DNA of 64,000 nucleotides from Lates calcarifer. Its lineage: Eukaryota > Chordata > Actinopteri > Centropomidae. How positions within the stretch are numbered: the first letter of the stretch is position 1; every line of letters begins with the position of its first letter. Both the position numbers and the translations under genes were made by a program. Shown piece after piece: positions 48,801 through 63,000 of this stretch. A model generated the notes under the pieces. The model was given only the letters and a program-made list of their open reading frames with translations. It did not search any database and was not told where the DNA came from. The stretch lies in NCBI RefSeq assembly GCF_001640805.2, contig NC_066851.1, positions 22,503,750 to 22,567,749 of the forward strand, given 5' to 3'.

Positions 48801-51800
48801 GGCTTTGTACGGAGTCTGTTTCCACCCTGCCTCATATTTATGCTAAGCTAATGTAACCGCCTCTCGAATCACACAGACATGAGAGTGGTATCAATCTTCT
48901 CTTGCATTCGCACTTCTTCTCTGAAGAAATAAGTGTAGATGCTAAAACGTTTAACTTTTCTTTTAAAACACCCCAGAAGAGCTCATTTAAATTCAGAGCT
49001 TCTCTCATCTGGATAATGACAGTTCAACAGGAAGGCTGCACTGTTTGGAGAAATTGCTGTAATTCACTTGAAAAGCAAAGGGTAGATTTTGTCCTGGGCT
49101 GCAACTAATGATCATTTTCAGTCACTGATTAACCAAGAAAATAATTAGTAGATTAATCATTTAGTCTGGAAAAATGCCAAAAACCAGCAGGTGATGTCTT
49201 TAAAATGCCAACTGACAAAGTCCAAATCCCCCAAATACTCAGGACGAAAAGCAGCAAATCATTTAATTTGAGAGGATTAATTAATGATCAAAACAGCTGC
49301 TGATTCAACTAAATTATTAATCTACTAATTGTTGCAGCTTTATTGGGGTGAGACATGCTTCTTTCCTCTCTGTTTGTGGGATATTTTTGAGCCAGTGTCA
49401 GCTGAAAACATTGGCCCTCTCTATGTGTATATATATATATATGTCAGGCTCTAAAGCTGAATCATTCCTCATTCGTCTGGGGCCCCAGGAGGGAGCCTGA
49501 GGGGGGCCCCGGACCTGACGCTGACAATTTTATTTTAAACATCTTCAAAAAAAAAACACACAACACAGCACAACACCTTGCAGAAAAAGACACAACGCTC
49601 TGCTGAGGGTTGACAGGCTGTCGGGCACAGAGCCAGAGCTCGAGCAGTACGATGGCGAGCAGCTGGTTACCGCGGCGACGACCGTCTGCTCAGCTGACGA
49701 TGTTTCAGCAATGCGGAGCCGCAGACTCAGAGAGCTGTCAGCCTGCAGCAGACGCTGAGTAATGAAGAGTGTGTAGATACAGGAGTGTGTGTGTGTGGAG
49801 AGGGGATTAGTTTAGTCACAGTGTGTGTGAGAAGATATGAGGAAGAGGATTGGGGAATACTTCTCTTATATTCTGTGTGTGTGTGTGTGAGGGGAAAAAA
49901 GTTTTGTAATTCTGTGTGTGTGTGTGTTTTGTTTGGGATGTTTTTGCCAAGCTGTCTGATTGCATGTGTGTGTGTTAATGGGGTCATATCACTGTCACAC
50001 GCTGCTTAAAGGAACAGTTTGAGCTTCAGGGAGAGGCCAGGAGATGCTTAGCTTAACTTAGCTTAGCTTAGCTTAGCATAAAGACTGTAAACAGAGAGAC
50101 AAAGCTCACCTGGCTCTGTTCAAAGTTCAAAAACCCACCTGTAAGTCCGATGTAAGCTGTGGAGGAACAACAACGAAAACATTCGGAACAGCAAACTTCA
50201 AACACTTGAAATGCCATCAACCTGCTGCCTGCTATCATGTAGCTAGCAGGGTCTGTTCACGTCAGCAACGCAATGCATTATGGGCCCTTTGTTCACACAA
50301 GTGCAAGTAGACTAGGCTTTTGCTTTTCTGGTTTCTGACTTGAAAGCAGGACCAAGAGCTCAGGTCTCTGTTCTTTAGGGTCTTCGTCCATGTGTCACTG
50401 TCTGTCTTTGTTTTGGTTCTGCGTGAACAACAAAATGGCGGCAACTACCCAGAATGCAATGTGATTCTTGTTCTCTATTGTTTTTCTAGCTTTTGAGTCC
50501 GTACATGTGGACACCCTGTAGCTCACCGTCGCCTCTTAACACAACATTATGTAACGTTTAATAAGCAGTGACAACAGCGGCCTCTGCAGGTACGAGTTGT
50601 AATTACAGCTCACGCACAGAACATAAACATAAAATTAATCAAAGAAAGAACTGCCGAGCTTGTTGTTCAGGGAGCAGAGCGGGAATGACAGGAGCTTCAC
50701 TCTTCTTATTACAAGTCAGTGTACCATCAAAATGATTTTGAAGCTGTTATTTCAAGGTGGAGTAGCTGCATAATGTTGCTTTAATCGACAGCAGGTATGT
50801 TTTATTCAGACATATGGAGCTTGTTATGCTAATGGTGAATTTTTATGAACCGGCTACAGTTGATTAAAGTGTAATTGCCTAAAATGTTTGAGCCTAATCA
50901 GCTATGTATCGGAAAATTAGTTGAATTCTTGTAGACGTAGAGGATGAATGATGCTACAGAGCTTTTAGCCACTTTATTGTAAAATGCCTCCACCCTTTCT
51001 CAACAGTTGACTCCACTGTTTTAACCATTAACTCGTCTGAGAGAATGGAAAGTTTTCCTGTTGACCTTTGCAGCCAAGACGTCCCTGTCCTTCAAAGAGA
51101 GACAGTCTGGTTTTAATATGTTTACATATCAGAAAAATATACTTGTAAAGGGTTATAAAGTCTGTAGCGTACAGTGGATTTTTGATAATCTTAAAGAAAT
51201 GTTGAACTATTCCTTTAAGTCTGTGTAGGCGAGTTTTTATGTGTGTGTAGCTGGTGGAATAGCTTTGTCATGCTCTGTGTGTGTTAGGTCTGTAGGGAGA
51301 TTTATGGCGTCTATGGCTTTGTGAGTCTGCAGGCGTCTCTGAGAGGAGCAGCTCTTCTTCTTCTTCTCCTTCTTTTTTCTGTCCTCCACAAACTTCCCCC
51401 AGCGGCCGTCTGCGCCTCCTCCGTCTCACCGCCGACTGATTCATGTCTGGGAGCACAAACCCTGCCTCCTCCTCTTGTATTTGTGTATTTGAGTCGGGCA
51501 GTAATGTATCACCAGTCCCTCATGTATGGGTCCACAGCACGCTGCAGTGTAGGCGTGATGACTAGAATTTTAATGTAGTTTTAAAAACTGCTGCAGGCAA
51601 GATTTTCTGTGTGAAAACATACAATCTGAATCACAAAGTGGAGCCGCAGTGAAAAAACTGAGAGTCTGATTCCCTTAAATCTACATATGAAGCTGGAAGG
51701 TGTATGAATGCATCGATGCATAATTATCAGCAGCTCTGCAGCTTTACGGAGCAAAGTAAGACACAAACTGGTGAAGGAGGTGGAACAACTGGACGTGAGA

Positions 51801-53976
51801 CAGGCAGATATTTTATCAAGAGGTTAAAAGCAGAGTGATAATTGGACGAAAACCTATCCAGCTTTAGTAGCACGGGTTAATCTGGAAGTTACACCTGACG
51901 TCACTAAGTTACTCCTGAAGTTACCCTGCCAGTAACCTCGCTTCGTAGTACAGGCCTCAGGTGGACACGACTACAAAGGGTGCATGTGTGGAGGTGCTGG
52001 TGTATTTTTGAGCTGTGGACAGTTTATGCTAAGCTAGGCTCATCCGCTACTCACTAAAATTGTTGTTATAAATGTCTGACAGCGTTATGGAGAGGATTCC
52101 TACAGAGACAGAGCCTTTAATCAAAGAGTAAGATCCTTTTTGTTTAACCAGAAACATCTCTATGCATCACTGCCAGACTCCACTGACAAAAACAGGAATT
52201 TTAGCCAGCAGAATGCTTGAGTTTCTGGTCTAATGCTGCCTCTGTCTGTTAGTTTGTTTTTGTTATTGTGCAACTTTCAGTGTGGAAGAACTATTCAGAT
52301 CCTTTATTAAAGTAAAGTACCAAACAATAATAACACAAACAAACAAACAGATGGAGGCAGGAGTAGACCAGCAGCTCCTGTGCTCTGCTTGGTAAAATTC
52401 CTGTTTTTGTCAATGGAGTCTGGTGGCTTTGAACATGGCTTTATAAAACAGGTCTTTCTCATAGTGGAGTGTAGTATTGAAACTGACAGCTTGTCTTTTA
52501 ATGAGTGATATCCTGATGATAATATTCACACCCCTGTTCACACAGCTCATGACTTACCTGGTTTTTAATCCAGGTGTGTGCAGGTTCTTGTGTAAAAAGC
52601 TCCCTGGATAGTTTCCTCAGATCCTGTGGATGTGTAAAATACCACTGAGCTTCGAGGTGTCCCAGTTTCTGTTCATGTAAATGTTATGAGGTGTTATTAA
52701 AGCCCCAAGAGGCCACGGTTTACAGTGATTTTAAAGCGCTCAGGGCCTGTGAAGGAATCAGCTGCTGTTTAGAGGTTTGAGCTGAAGAGTCGTGTAAAGG
52801 GCAGGAAACTTAAGTTCTTTATTTTTATGTTTTTTTTAAAAAACCAAGGAAGAGGAGTTCTCTACAGCCTCTGCCCTACTTATTATCTGTGACACAGACT
52901 TGGTGGGAATCAGTAGAAATTAACTGTCGTGTTTAAAATGCACCGACCAAAGCAACAAATGCAAAACATCCTTTTTAGCTTGTGTTATTATATTTCTATA
53001 TTTTTATAAAGTTGTGAATCGCCTCCAGGTGTTTGCTCAGTTTGTGTTTGATGGTTTCCTGCTTTTTTGAGTTTGTGGATTTTATGTATAAATGTAGCAC
53101 ATGTCCTCTGTTGTGTCTCTAATGGAGGCTACAAGGCCAGTTTTCTTTGAAGAGACGCTGGAGCGAGCGAAGTGATTTACAGCTTGACATTTTCATATCA
53201 GGAAACTGAGCAGCGTTCAGTGTCAGAGCTGAAGAAGTCATTCACATAAACCATAAAACATCCTCATCATTTTTACTGTTAGCTGTAGTTTTAGTATCCA
53301 GGGAGACCAAGAACAACGACTAGATAAAATGATCTTGTAGTCTCTCAAAATCCACTAAATTAATGAAGTCTGTGACGAATTTCGGTCAATATCTCAGGAA
53401 CGCTTTGAGGGAATTTCTTCAAATTTGGCACCAATAATCACTTGGACTTAAGGATGAACTGATTACAATTGGGTGGTCAAAGGTCAAAGGTCAAGGTCAC
53501 TGTGAGCTCATAATGTTCTGCAGAAACACTTTTCTGGTCGTTATTCAACGCCAAGAACAGGAGGGGAGTTTGTGACCATAGTTGCTGCAACTTCACTGGT
53601 TGACGGAGGTGAGGTGGTGATTCTAGTTTCAGCAAGTTGTTGTAATAGAAGTAATTTTCTATATTTTTTCTATTTTCTTGTCTTCTGTTTCTCCTCAAAG
53701 GCGCGACTGAGCTGCGCCTGTTTGTATCCTGAATGTTAGTGTTTAAATTAATGTAGAAAAAAATGTTTTGATTCTTTTTGACACACAACTCCAAGACAAC
53801 AACTGATGGGGCAACTATTTGATCCAGAGAATCTCATCTTTACTTTTTGGATAATGCTGAAATTGTTTTTTTTTTTTTTTTAACAAGCTTTCACCAAAGT
53901 GCTGGCTGATGTCTGACTGGACGGACAAAAGACTGGTTCAGAACAGGAAACTGAGAAACAGACATGGTTTGGAGTA

Positions 53977-54018
<42 letters not shown>

Positions 54019-57000
54019 TGTGTGGGTGATGTTGAGTTGCTGCTGGTTTCATATCTCTCTGTGTTAAACTGAACATCATGATGAGACTCGATGAGCTCAG
54101 AGCCGCTCACATTCCCAGACATCACACTCAGTTCAGGAGGTCGCACACATCTGGTTGTGTGTGTGTGTGTGTGAGTGTGAGGGTACTCAACATGTTGAGA
54201 TCATCCGAGGTCATGAACTCATGCACACACGCACACGCACACACACACACACCCTGCAGCTCTGCGGCAGTAATTATAAACACTTTTATCTTGAGTCTCC
54301 ACCTGTCGTTACCTCTGAACTGGTCCGTTCAGTGTGTGTGTGGGTGTGTGTGTGTGTGTGTGTCTAAAGATGGCGTGTAAGGACGTAGTTATGTGTGTAC
54401 ATTTGCACGTGTGTGTAATGGAATCCTCGTGCTTGCTTGTTTGCGTACAGTTACACTCAGTCTACGTAATTACAGGCCGCTGTGTCTTTCCTTTTGCTGT
54501 CTCTGTATTAATGATTTAAGTGTTTTATTATAGTGTTTCTTTAACCTGTCATGCCTGTGTGTGTGTGTGTGTGTGTGTGTGTCTGCAGCCAAACAGCACA
54601 TCAACACTCTGGGCCACCAGCTGCAGATGAACCAGCACTGTCTGGACACGGCCTTCAATTTCTACAAGATGGCGCTGACAAAACACCTGACCCGCGGCCG
54701 CAAGGCGTCGCACGTCATCGCCGCCTGTCTCTACCTGGTCTGCCGCACCGAGGGAACGCCACGTATCTTTACTAAAAACATGAGAAGGACACACACAACC
54801 AAGTGATGGTAACGTGACTTGAAACTTTAAGAAAGTAGTCGGCTGAAAATGTCAGGTGATCAGGTGACCGGAACATTATTTTGGTTTGGGGGGAGGGAAC
54901 GTGTGTTAACAATAATGTCACAACTAATCGACTTAAATGAGTAATTAAAATACTCGTCCCTGCTGGAAGTACAGTCAGCAGTTTATCCCTCGCCCTGCGA
55001 GTGGACTGGGTGTGTGTCCGTCTAATTAAATGTTGAAAAGTGGGGAGGAAACCTGATCAAAGAACAGCTTCCATGATTGAACAGAGCGGTGTTTCCTGCG
55101 TGCTCGCTCGCTGTAACAGCCGAGCAGAAGTGCAGTGTTAGTGGAGGCAAAGTTGCAAACCTGCATCTTAAACCGAGTCTGCAGGTTACCTCTGACCTGA
55201 GCCCGTCACTGCCTTTCTTAATGTTTCATAATCTGCAAACGGCAGCTTATTGAAGCTGAGGGTGATGTGTCATTGTCGGGATAATGGGACTTTTAGGTTC
55301 ATCCTTTTTTCATAAGCAGGGCAGCTCTTTGGTTTTTGTGCTCGGCGTGCCGGCGTTGGTTTACTTCTGACTCACTTCGCCTCCGAGGATGATTGTGTTA
55401 TGTAACGGCAGCACAGGACGGCCCGGATAGGTTTGCCTAATGAAAGAGAGGCCAGGAGGGTGTAATGCCTTCCTGCTGCATTGTTTACTGGGCTTTTGTG
55501 TGTGTGTTTGTGTGTGTTCGTCAGTGCAGGCCTGTCTGTTTGTTCATGTTTGGAGGAGTGAGGCCGGGGTAAAAATAGCTCCGCTCACTTCCTTTTCCAC
55601 AGCTGGGTGAGTCTGTAATGTTGTCGCAGGGGAGAATCAGGACAAAGACGGAGGGAGAAGGAGAGCAGAGTGAAAAAGGAAACATTCGTCTAATCTGGAC
55701 TTTAAGTTAACGACTCAGCCACACAGAAGAGGACCAGGATCTGGATCATACTTCTGTTTTTAGACTGGAGACAGATCGTTCATCTCCTCTGAGCTCCTCC
55801 TCTTTGTATCCATCTTTTTCTCTCTGACCTTGTTTCCCCCTTTTCCTCTTCCTTCTTCCTCTTCAAGAGAAAACTTCTGTTTTTGCCTTCATGCACCAAT
55901 TGAAACAATCAAATCAGAACAAAATGCCGGGACGTCCATATGCAGCAGTATATATGAAGAAACTTGTTGATGTTAGTGTCAGTCTCTCCTAAAATTACCT
56001 CTTAAGTCATCAAAGGCCTGATTATCAGATGGTCCTAAAGATTATCTTGGCAGATTCTCCTGTGGTGTGAGGTGTGTTCACAGTGATCTGAGCTGCTCCG
56101 ATAAATATTTAACCTGTTCAATATTTCTGATCAAAAATCCTGTTGTGTTGAGGAAAGCTGAGCATGCTCTCTGTGGATTGTCACATGGAACAGAACAAGG
56201 AAACACAACAAACAAGAGACGTCGTCGTCCGCCATGTTTGGTTACTCTAAAGCCGCGTTTGACCGTCTGAGAGTCCAGACTCTGGTTGTTGGTGGTGAAT
56301 CTGTTAGTGTGTGGTGTTTTCCTCCGTCAGTGCTCTTGAACCTACCTAATGTCCTGTGTGTTTTAAGGCCGTCTGCTTTAGAGGGTTCAGACCTATCTAT
56401 CTACCTATCTTTACAGCCCCGCCCCACAGCTGGCCATTGTGCCGCTCAGAGCAGATGTGATCGTCCATCACAAACCCAGTAAGTGTCAGACGCACCAAGC
56501 ACTTTGTTTGAAGCGAGGCCTGAACTCCAGTTCCTTAAACCCTCAGAGCTTTTATTCTGGAGGAACTGCAGCCTTTACCTGTCCTGCGCTGCAGTAGATT
56601 TCCTGCCGTATTTGGTCGAGCACTTAATTGCAAAACCGTGGGGCATTAATCTGCTGCTTTAACAGCCTCCACTCTTCTGTTTTCAGGCTTTCCACCAGAT
56701 TTTAGAACCTGGCTGCAGGGATTAGCTCCCATTCAGGCACAAGAGCATTAGTGAGGTAAAACACTGATGTTTGCCAATAAGGCCTGGCTCTCGGTCGGTG
56801 TTCTGCTTCATCCCAAAGGTTTGAAAACCTTTTAAAACTGTCTTTATGCACCTGGCTTTGTGCATGATGGTATTATTATGTCGGAACAGGAAAAGGACAA
56901 ATGCATTTTATTATCAAAAAGTTAGAAACTGAAATTACCTGAACATATGTGTCCACATGTGACCACTTCACCCGTCTGTGGATTTTTAAATAAGTGAGTC

Positions 57001-60000
57001 ATCTTGTATCGTCCTTCCCCCCGCCCTTCCTGTGGCACCAAATAAGATGTAAGTAGATTTTTTCCCTCTCCTCCATGGACCCAGATGTGTTGAAGGACCT
57101 GCTGTCGTTTATTTTCCTGATTAAGGCGGTCGTCTATAATCTCCAGACGGCGTGTGCTGGGATTATCTTTTCCATTTCATCTGCGCTGCTGCTAATTCCA
57201 TTGTGAGGCCTTTTTTTCAGAGGAAGCCCCGCCACTAATCCGCCCTGGAGACAGGTGCACCTGTCGCCACAGAGACCCAGTCGCCACGGAGACCAGTGTG
57301 TCCGAGCTGGGGCCGCTCGGTCGCTGAGGTTGTCCAGAGGCTGCGGAGGCAGACATGTGTGTGTGTGTGTGTGTGTTTGTGTGTTTATTGTGAGGCGGCA
57401 GGTCCGTCTGTATTTAGAGTCGTCGTCTGGTCAGAGGTGATGTTTTCAGGATCTCAGGAGATTTACTGACACAGCTGCCTGAGCTCAACATATTTCCCTG
57501 ATTTTATTTTAATCAGCACTGAGCAGGTCTGCACTGAAAATATTTAGAACACAAGGAAACAGCTTCCTGAACCACATGACACACCTGCTAAGATATTATA
57601 CACAACACTACACATGATGTTACTGGATTATTGTGAAGTAATTGAATCTGCTGTTACTGTTCAGGCACTCACATGCTGTCAGATTAGAGCCTGTGTTCTG
57701 TTCTTAGTTATATTTATGTCTCGAATGACAATAAAGTTCACTGATTTGAGTTTGAAACCATCAAAGAAAATGTGCACAAGCTATATTTTCTTAAAGCAGA
57801 GTCACAGTCATGACAAATTATTGTCAACTCTCTTGGTTTAGTTGCCTTAACCTGTTTTTGTCAGACATGCTGCTGGATCTCAGTGACCTCCTGCAGGTAA
57901 GTGTCCAGACTACAGTCACATCAGAACATCAGAGCTACAATTAATCATCATTCACAAAACTGATTAAAGCTGCCAGTTTTTCTTGATTAATCAGTGAGTT
58001 ATTTAGTTTATAAGACATGAGCAAATAGTGAAAAATGTCCCTTATAATTTGCAGTGTGTTATTTTGTCTGATTAAAAGCATAAATAGGAAGTTTTATGTT
58101 TGGAAACTGACTTAAATGATGACTTGATTATCTGAATAGTTGCAGATAAATTCTTTAAGTCAATTAGTCGACTAAATGTTGCAAATATAATTAAAACACA
58201 GCAGATTTTTAATTTTATTTTCATTGTTTCATTAAAGAAATCTGAGAATTGGATTGTAAAAACATTCAGAAAACGTAAATGAACTTTAAAGAAAGCTTTT
58301 TTTAAAATTTCCTTTGATGCCCACCCTGTTGCAGCAGCCACTTAAATACACACTCCTACCTCTCACCACGACTCCCATAATGCATCTCTGCCCTAACCAC
58401 TCGCCCCTGCAGTCATCTTGCATTCAGACTTTCGCCCATGTAATTAAACCTGAGTCGTGTGTGCGTGCGTATAAATTTAGAAACCCCTCCATTTGTCTGC
58501 ATAGTTAATGGCAGCCGATTCACAGTGAGTCAGGGGTGTGGTGGTGGTGCGGGTGGTGGTGGGAGATTTCTCAGAGTCACAGCTGGTCAGGGGCTTTTAT
58601 TTTTATGCACCCAGCTGTCCTGGAGGAGCCGGCCGCCCCTCCCCCCCGCTGCCTGCACCCCGGCATGTAGAGGCTGGGTGTGGATTTGAAGTGGATTTTG
58701 GGTGGGTGGGGTTATTAATGCCCAACATTTCAGGCTGCTGCGGCTGCACCAATCACTTCTTTTATGGATCCACACCCAGACCACTTGGTCTTTTCCTGCA
58801 TTGTTTGGATGAATGGGGAGCTTTGTCAGCCTCATCCTATTGTCACTAAGCTGCTCAAGTAGAGAAAGGGTATTATTGATCAGCGGCTGGATCAATACTG
58901 ACTTTAAATATCAGCTGTTATCCACCTCTGATGTGATGTAAGCTCAGAGTTATAAACAACAGGTGTCCGGGGGGGAGGGTCTCCTCAGGTCACAAAGAAA
59001 CTGAGGAAGGTTTTGGGCCGATTCAAACATTTTCTGGGAATAAATATTTTATTTAAAGCTTGGGACAGTGTGCAGGAATCTCCTTAGATGAAATCATTTT
59101 GCAAATTGGACCAAAAAAAACCTTTCAGTAGGCGTGAACCTTGAGTTACTGATATTTTGCGTCACAAATAAACTTTCATACTCGATTTTGCAAAAGATTT
59201 TTCCATTATAAGTGAATTTCCCCAATTTATGACTACATTAGGTGGATAAAGTGGTGTTCTGCTAGTTTCAGGTTGATAAAATATTGATTTTCTTTTAGCT
59301 AATCGTTTATTTTATCTTTTATCTCCTCTGTCCTTTTTATGGCCAATTAGCAGCTTATAAAACACTAATATGTATTCTGTCTGACAGACGAACTTGAGTT
59401 TAAGTTCTTAGGTTGTCATTCTTTGACTTTTAGTTTTAAATTCATTCATTCATACTCTTTTGTTACTTACATCTGTTATAAACCAAACCGAGACGCACTT
59501 TTTGGACGTTTATTAGGATTCAGATTCAGTCAAAGTGGATTCTGTGCACATCTGTTCTATGTTTCATCCAGATGTGGGGCAGCAGAGGAGCAGTATTTAC
59601 TCACTGGGTTATAGCTCTGAAACTTCTTAACTCAACAGCCAGAGTTTTGACCCCAGCAGATCTTCATCAGATATCAGCCACTTTTTCACTGTGTGCAGCT
59701 GAAGACTTACAGACCAGCTGCTGTTTGGTTCTGTTTCTAGACTTGTTGCTGCTGACTAATATCACCAGAGCTGCCCTCGGTTAGACCAGTCCAATCAGGA
59801 ATCCTTTTGATTGAAATCTTTCCCTCCTTAAAGTCTTAGTCACTGCCTCCACCTGTTGAGACTCGGCCGTCAAGTATCAAGTGTCCACTCAGTGTTTTTC
59901 TTGACCCTCGACCCGGAAAGTTTCACTTAGTGCCGGGAAGGAGAGAGGGGATTATTTTCTCCTCGGGTCTCTCCGTTTCTTCTTACAAGCACCTCCACCG

Positions 60001-63000
60001 CTGGCAGTTCAAAGCTGTGATTAATTTTAATTTGAAGGCTTGAGCTCAGTGTTTAGTCACGCTGACCAGAGAGGAAAAGTTTTCAGATGGAAAAAAAAAC
60101 AGTGGAAAACTGCATTAAATCACTTGCAACCTTAAAATCAATTTTTTAAATTAAACGAATGAAGTTAAGAGACGCAGTTGGTGTTCTTTTGGCTCTTATT
60201 TTTCACACTTTACGATGCTGAGACTGAACTAAAACAGTAAATTAATGGCCTGTAAAACCAAAACAATGAGCTGAAAGATGCCAAAACGTTCCTTAGAGCT
60301 GAGGGGAAACTGCTGAGTTCAGTGATTAAATCTGTGGTAATGCAGAAATATTGATTCTCGCATCTTTAAAATGCTGCAGATGAAACAAGCAAAGATGTTG
60401 ATTTTGTTCCAGAGTTCCTTGAGGCTAACAATCATCCTTGTTTTAGCTATAATCATACAGCCGTTAAACTTCAAGAGCTTAAAAGTGACCGCACTTGTTC
60501 CACTTCCTCCTCCTCCTTCACTCTTTCTGTTTTTGTGTATAAATTCCTCGCTGGAATCCACTTCCCAGAATAGCAGAGGAGCATCTGCGTCCCTGCCCGA
60601 CTCCAGAGGGGACCGAGAGCGAGAGTCCGTCTGTCTGCTCTGGGAAAAAAAAAACCCTCAGCCCCTGGAGGTCTGGAGAGTCGGTCTGAAGGAATGGCAG
60701 AGATCTGACCTGAGTTCACGACCTGATCCTCCAGCTTTCACTGCCTTCTGCTTCAGATTTCAGCCCGAAGCCCCTCAGAAACTTAATTCTGGGCTGTATT
60801 GCTGTTAATTTCTGAAGATGATGATAGATGTGTGGCCTTGTGGCTTTGCTATTCAGCATAATTCGTCATTAGATCCTTTCAGATGGAGTTTTGGGGGGAG
60901 GACTGAGGGGTGGATGACAGAATTTACTGCCGAGCCTTCTGGAGGTGTTGTGGGTGAAATACAATGAAACATCTGTGATGGGAGGTGCCAGCGTGATAAC
61001 CCTGATGACACTGGCCCTCATCCACCACCTACCCGGTCTACTTTGCCCCTCAAAAATCCTCCACTAAAGCAGGTTTCCAGCCTGCTGCTCAGCCTAGTTT
61101 AACTGCCTCGTCAGATCCTGTTCCAGAAAGTCAGTAAACTAGATTGAAGGTTTATCTTGTGTGATTTCTGTCAAATTTATTGTGAGAATTCTCGATCATT
61201 GTTTAACTACGGTTATATCTTGATAGTCACAGAATTTCCCCCCACCTAAACAAAGACAAAATCATGATTATTGGGCTGAAAAAATATCAACAACATCATT
61301 AAAGTAGCTTTGTTCTTTGGTAACACGTTCTTCAGAGGTCTTCCACTCTGCAGCCTCAACAACTCGTCCAAAATGCAGCTGCGAGAGTTCTTACTAGAAC
61401 CCAAAGGTTTGAACACAAACACTGATTCTGTCCTCCGTCCAGTGGTCTCCTGTTTAATCCAAATAAAACTACAAAGGGCTTCTTCCTGCCAACAAAACTA
61501 GTCAAGGATTAGCACCTTCTTGCTTGGCCGAACTCCTTAGATCCTCCAATCCCCAACGTGTTATCAGATCTCAGAAAGCAGGCACGTTACTCCGGCCATC
61601 TGTTGGTGGCAGAACATTATTTCTTATGTCTGTATAGGTTCTCAGTCATCCAGATCACAGTAGTCTTAGGTGCTAGAGTTGAAGGTAACTGGACTTTTCT
61701 TGAAGGTTTCTTGAAGATGTTTCACCTCTTGTCCGAAAGGCTTCATCAGTTCTGAACTTGCCTTCAACTCAAGAGAACTTTTCTTATTATGAACCTCTGC
61801 TGTGGGATACTGTGCTTCTCTGATCAGAAAATGTACACACCATTGATCATCATTCTATTTAAAGTCATGGCAAGCTGTCACGTGACTATTTTTGTTGAAT
61901 CATGATCGATTGATCATGATGAATAATAACCTGATTGCAGACCTCATTGGGCACAAAAACAAAACAAAACAAAACAAAAAGATCCAAACTTGAATGGTGG
62001 ATTTGGAGAATCACAACATCTCTACTCTTTATTCTTTGTCTTGTAGAATTGGTTCCTTGCTGTGGTTTTGGTTCCTCATTTACGGCATTTCTTCGCCCCC
62101 TAAACTTGACAAAAGCAGTCATGCTGGAACTTTACCAAAATAAAATATTATAAAATTGGGTTATGACCGTAATAAGTTCTGACCAAAATCATATAACCAG
62201 CTAGAAGACTACGTAAACGAAACCTCACGAAGCATTTAATGCAAACTTTTGGTACTTGACGGATTTTGGGCAATCAAAATAGTACCTGAAATTTTCAATA
62301 ATACAAACATTAATGTAAGCTGAAATCTTATTTTTCATGTTTGCAGAAGTCTTAAGAGACTTAACAACTTCAATAATCAACCATAACGAGTTCTCCTTTT
62401 AGGCCAGTGATTTTTTTAATCCAGTATCTGTCACATTTTAAGCTCTTTCTGCTCAAAATAACCCTTTGTCTTTTTGCTGGTGCTGGTGTTCTCGGAGGAA
62501 CCATTGCCGTTGGACATGTCTGTAAAAGGTCACCCTTTAGGTGATAAAAATAGTGATGTGCAGATAAATCGGTCACCTCCTCCTCTCAGATATGGGAAGG
62601 TTATCAGGTTGCCTCAACGAGCTGAAGTGAAATTCACTAAAAATAACTGAAAAGTCATGTTTTTAAGATTCTGGCAGTGAATGAAATGTCAATGGAAACA
62701 CACTTGTGTACTGGTCAGACTTGTCATTTAGATACAAGAAATCATCTGAAGGTAGATTAGAAATGAATCGACAGAGCTGCGAGGTCGAGTGACCGTACAA
62801 AACCTGAAAAAATCCCTTTCAAATAGCAGCAGAGATCAGCTTTTAATCACTCGTATTGAAATAAAATGTTCTACAACCTTTGGGTCGATTATGTAACCTG
62901 GACACTTAACATGACGCAATGGCCTTAGATCATATCCTAACAGTCTGTTTTTCTCTCTCAGACAGACCAGTCATCCTCAGCCATGCCCCTCCTGCATCTT

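Larger units (their letters stand above)
47420..54588 (+). other. brf1: 7.2-kb brf1 intron rich in repeats
   Basis: Holds several interspersed elements: 48835-48945, 49098-49345, 50005-51219, 52080-52440 and 53371-53632. TG/CA microsatellites occur at 53980-54022, 54155-54180, 54228-54252, 54333-54363 and 54555-54582. No exon is recognised. Confidence 0.65.

Noticed and set aside
50400..50462. AAAATGGCGGC plus CCCAGAATGC as a promoter (YY1/ZNF143) inside brf1
   Set aside because: It falls inside the putative 1.2-kb inverted-repeat element, so the motifs are more simply explained as repeat sequence.
53970..54380. Possible CRISPR-like or satellite array from the cluster of TG and CA runs
   Set aside because: These are simple dinucleotide repeats of differing length without spacers; CRISPR does not apply to a vertebrate nuclear genome.
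60371..60808. 145-codon open frame in brf1 intron
   Set aside because: Low-complexity hydrophobic and Pro-rich stretches with no recognisable domain, in the middle of an intron and with no splice context.
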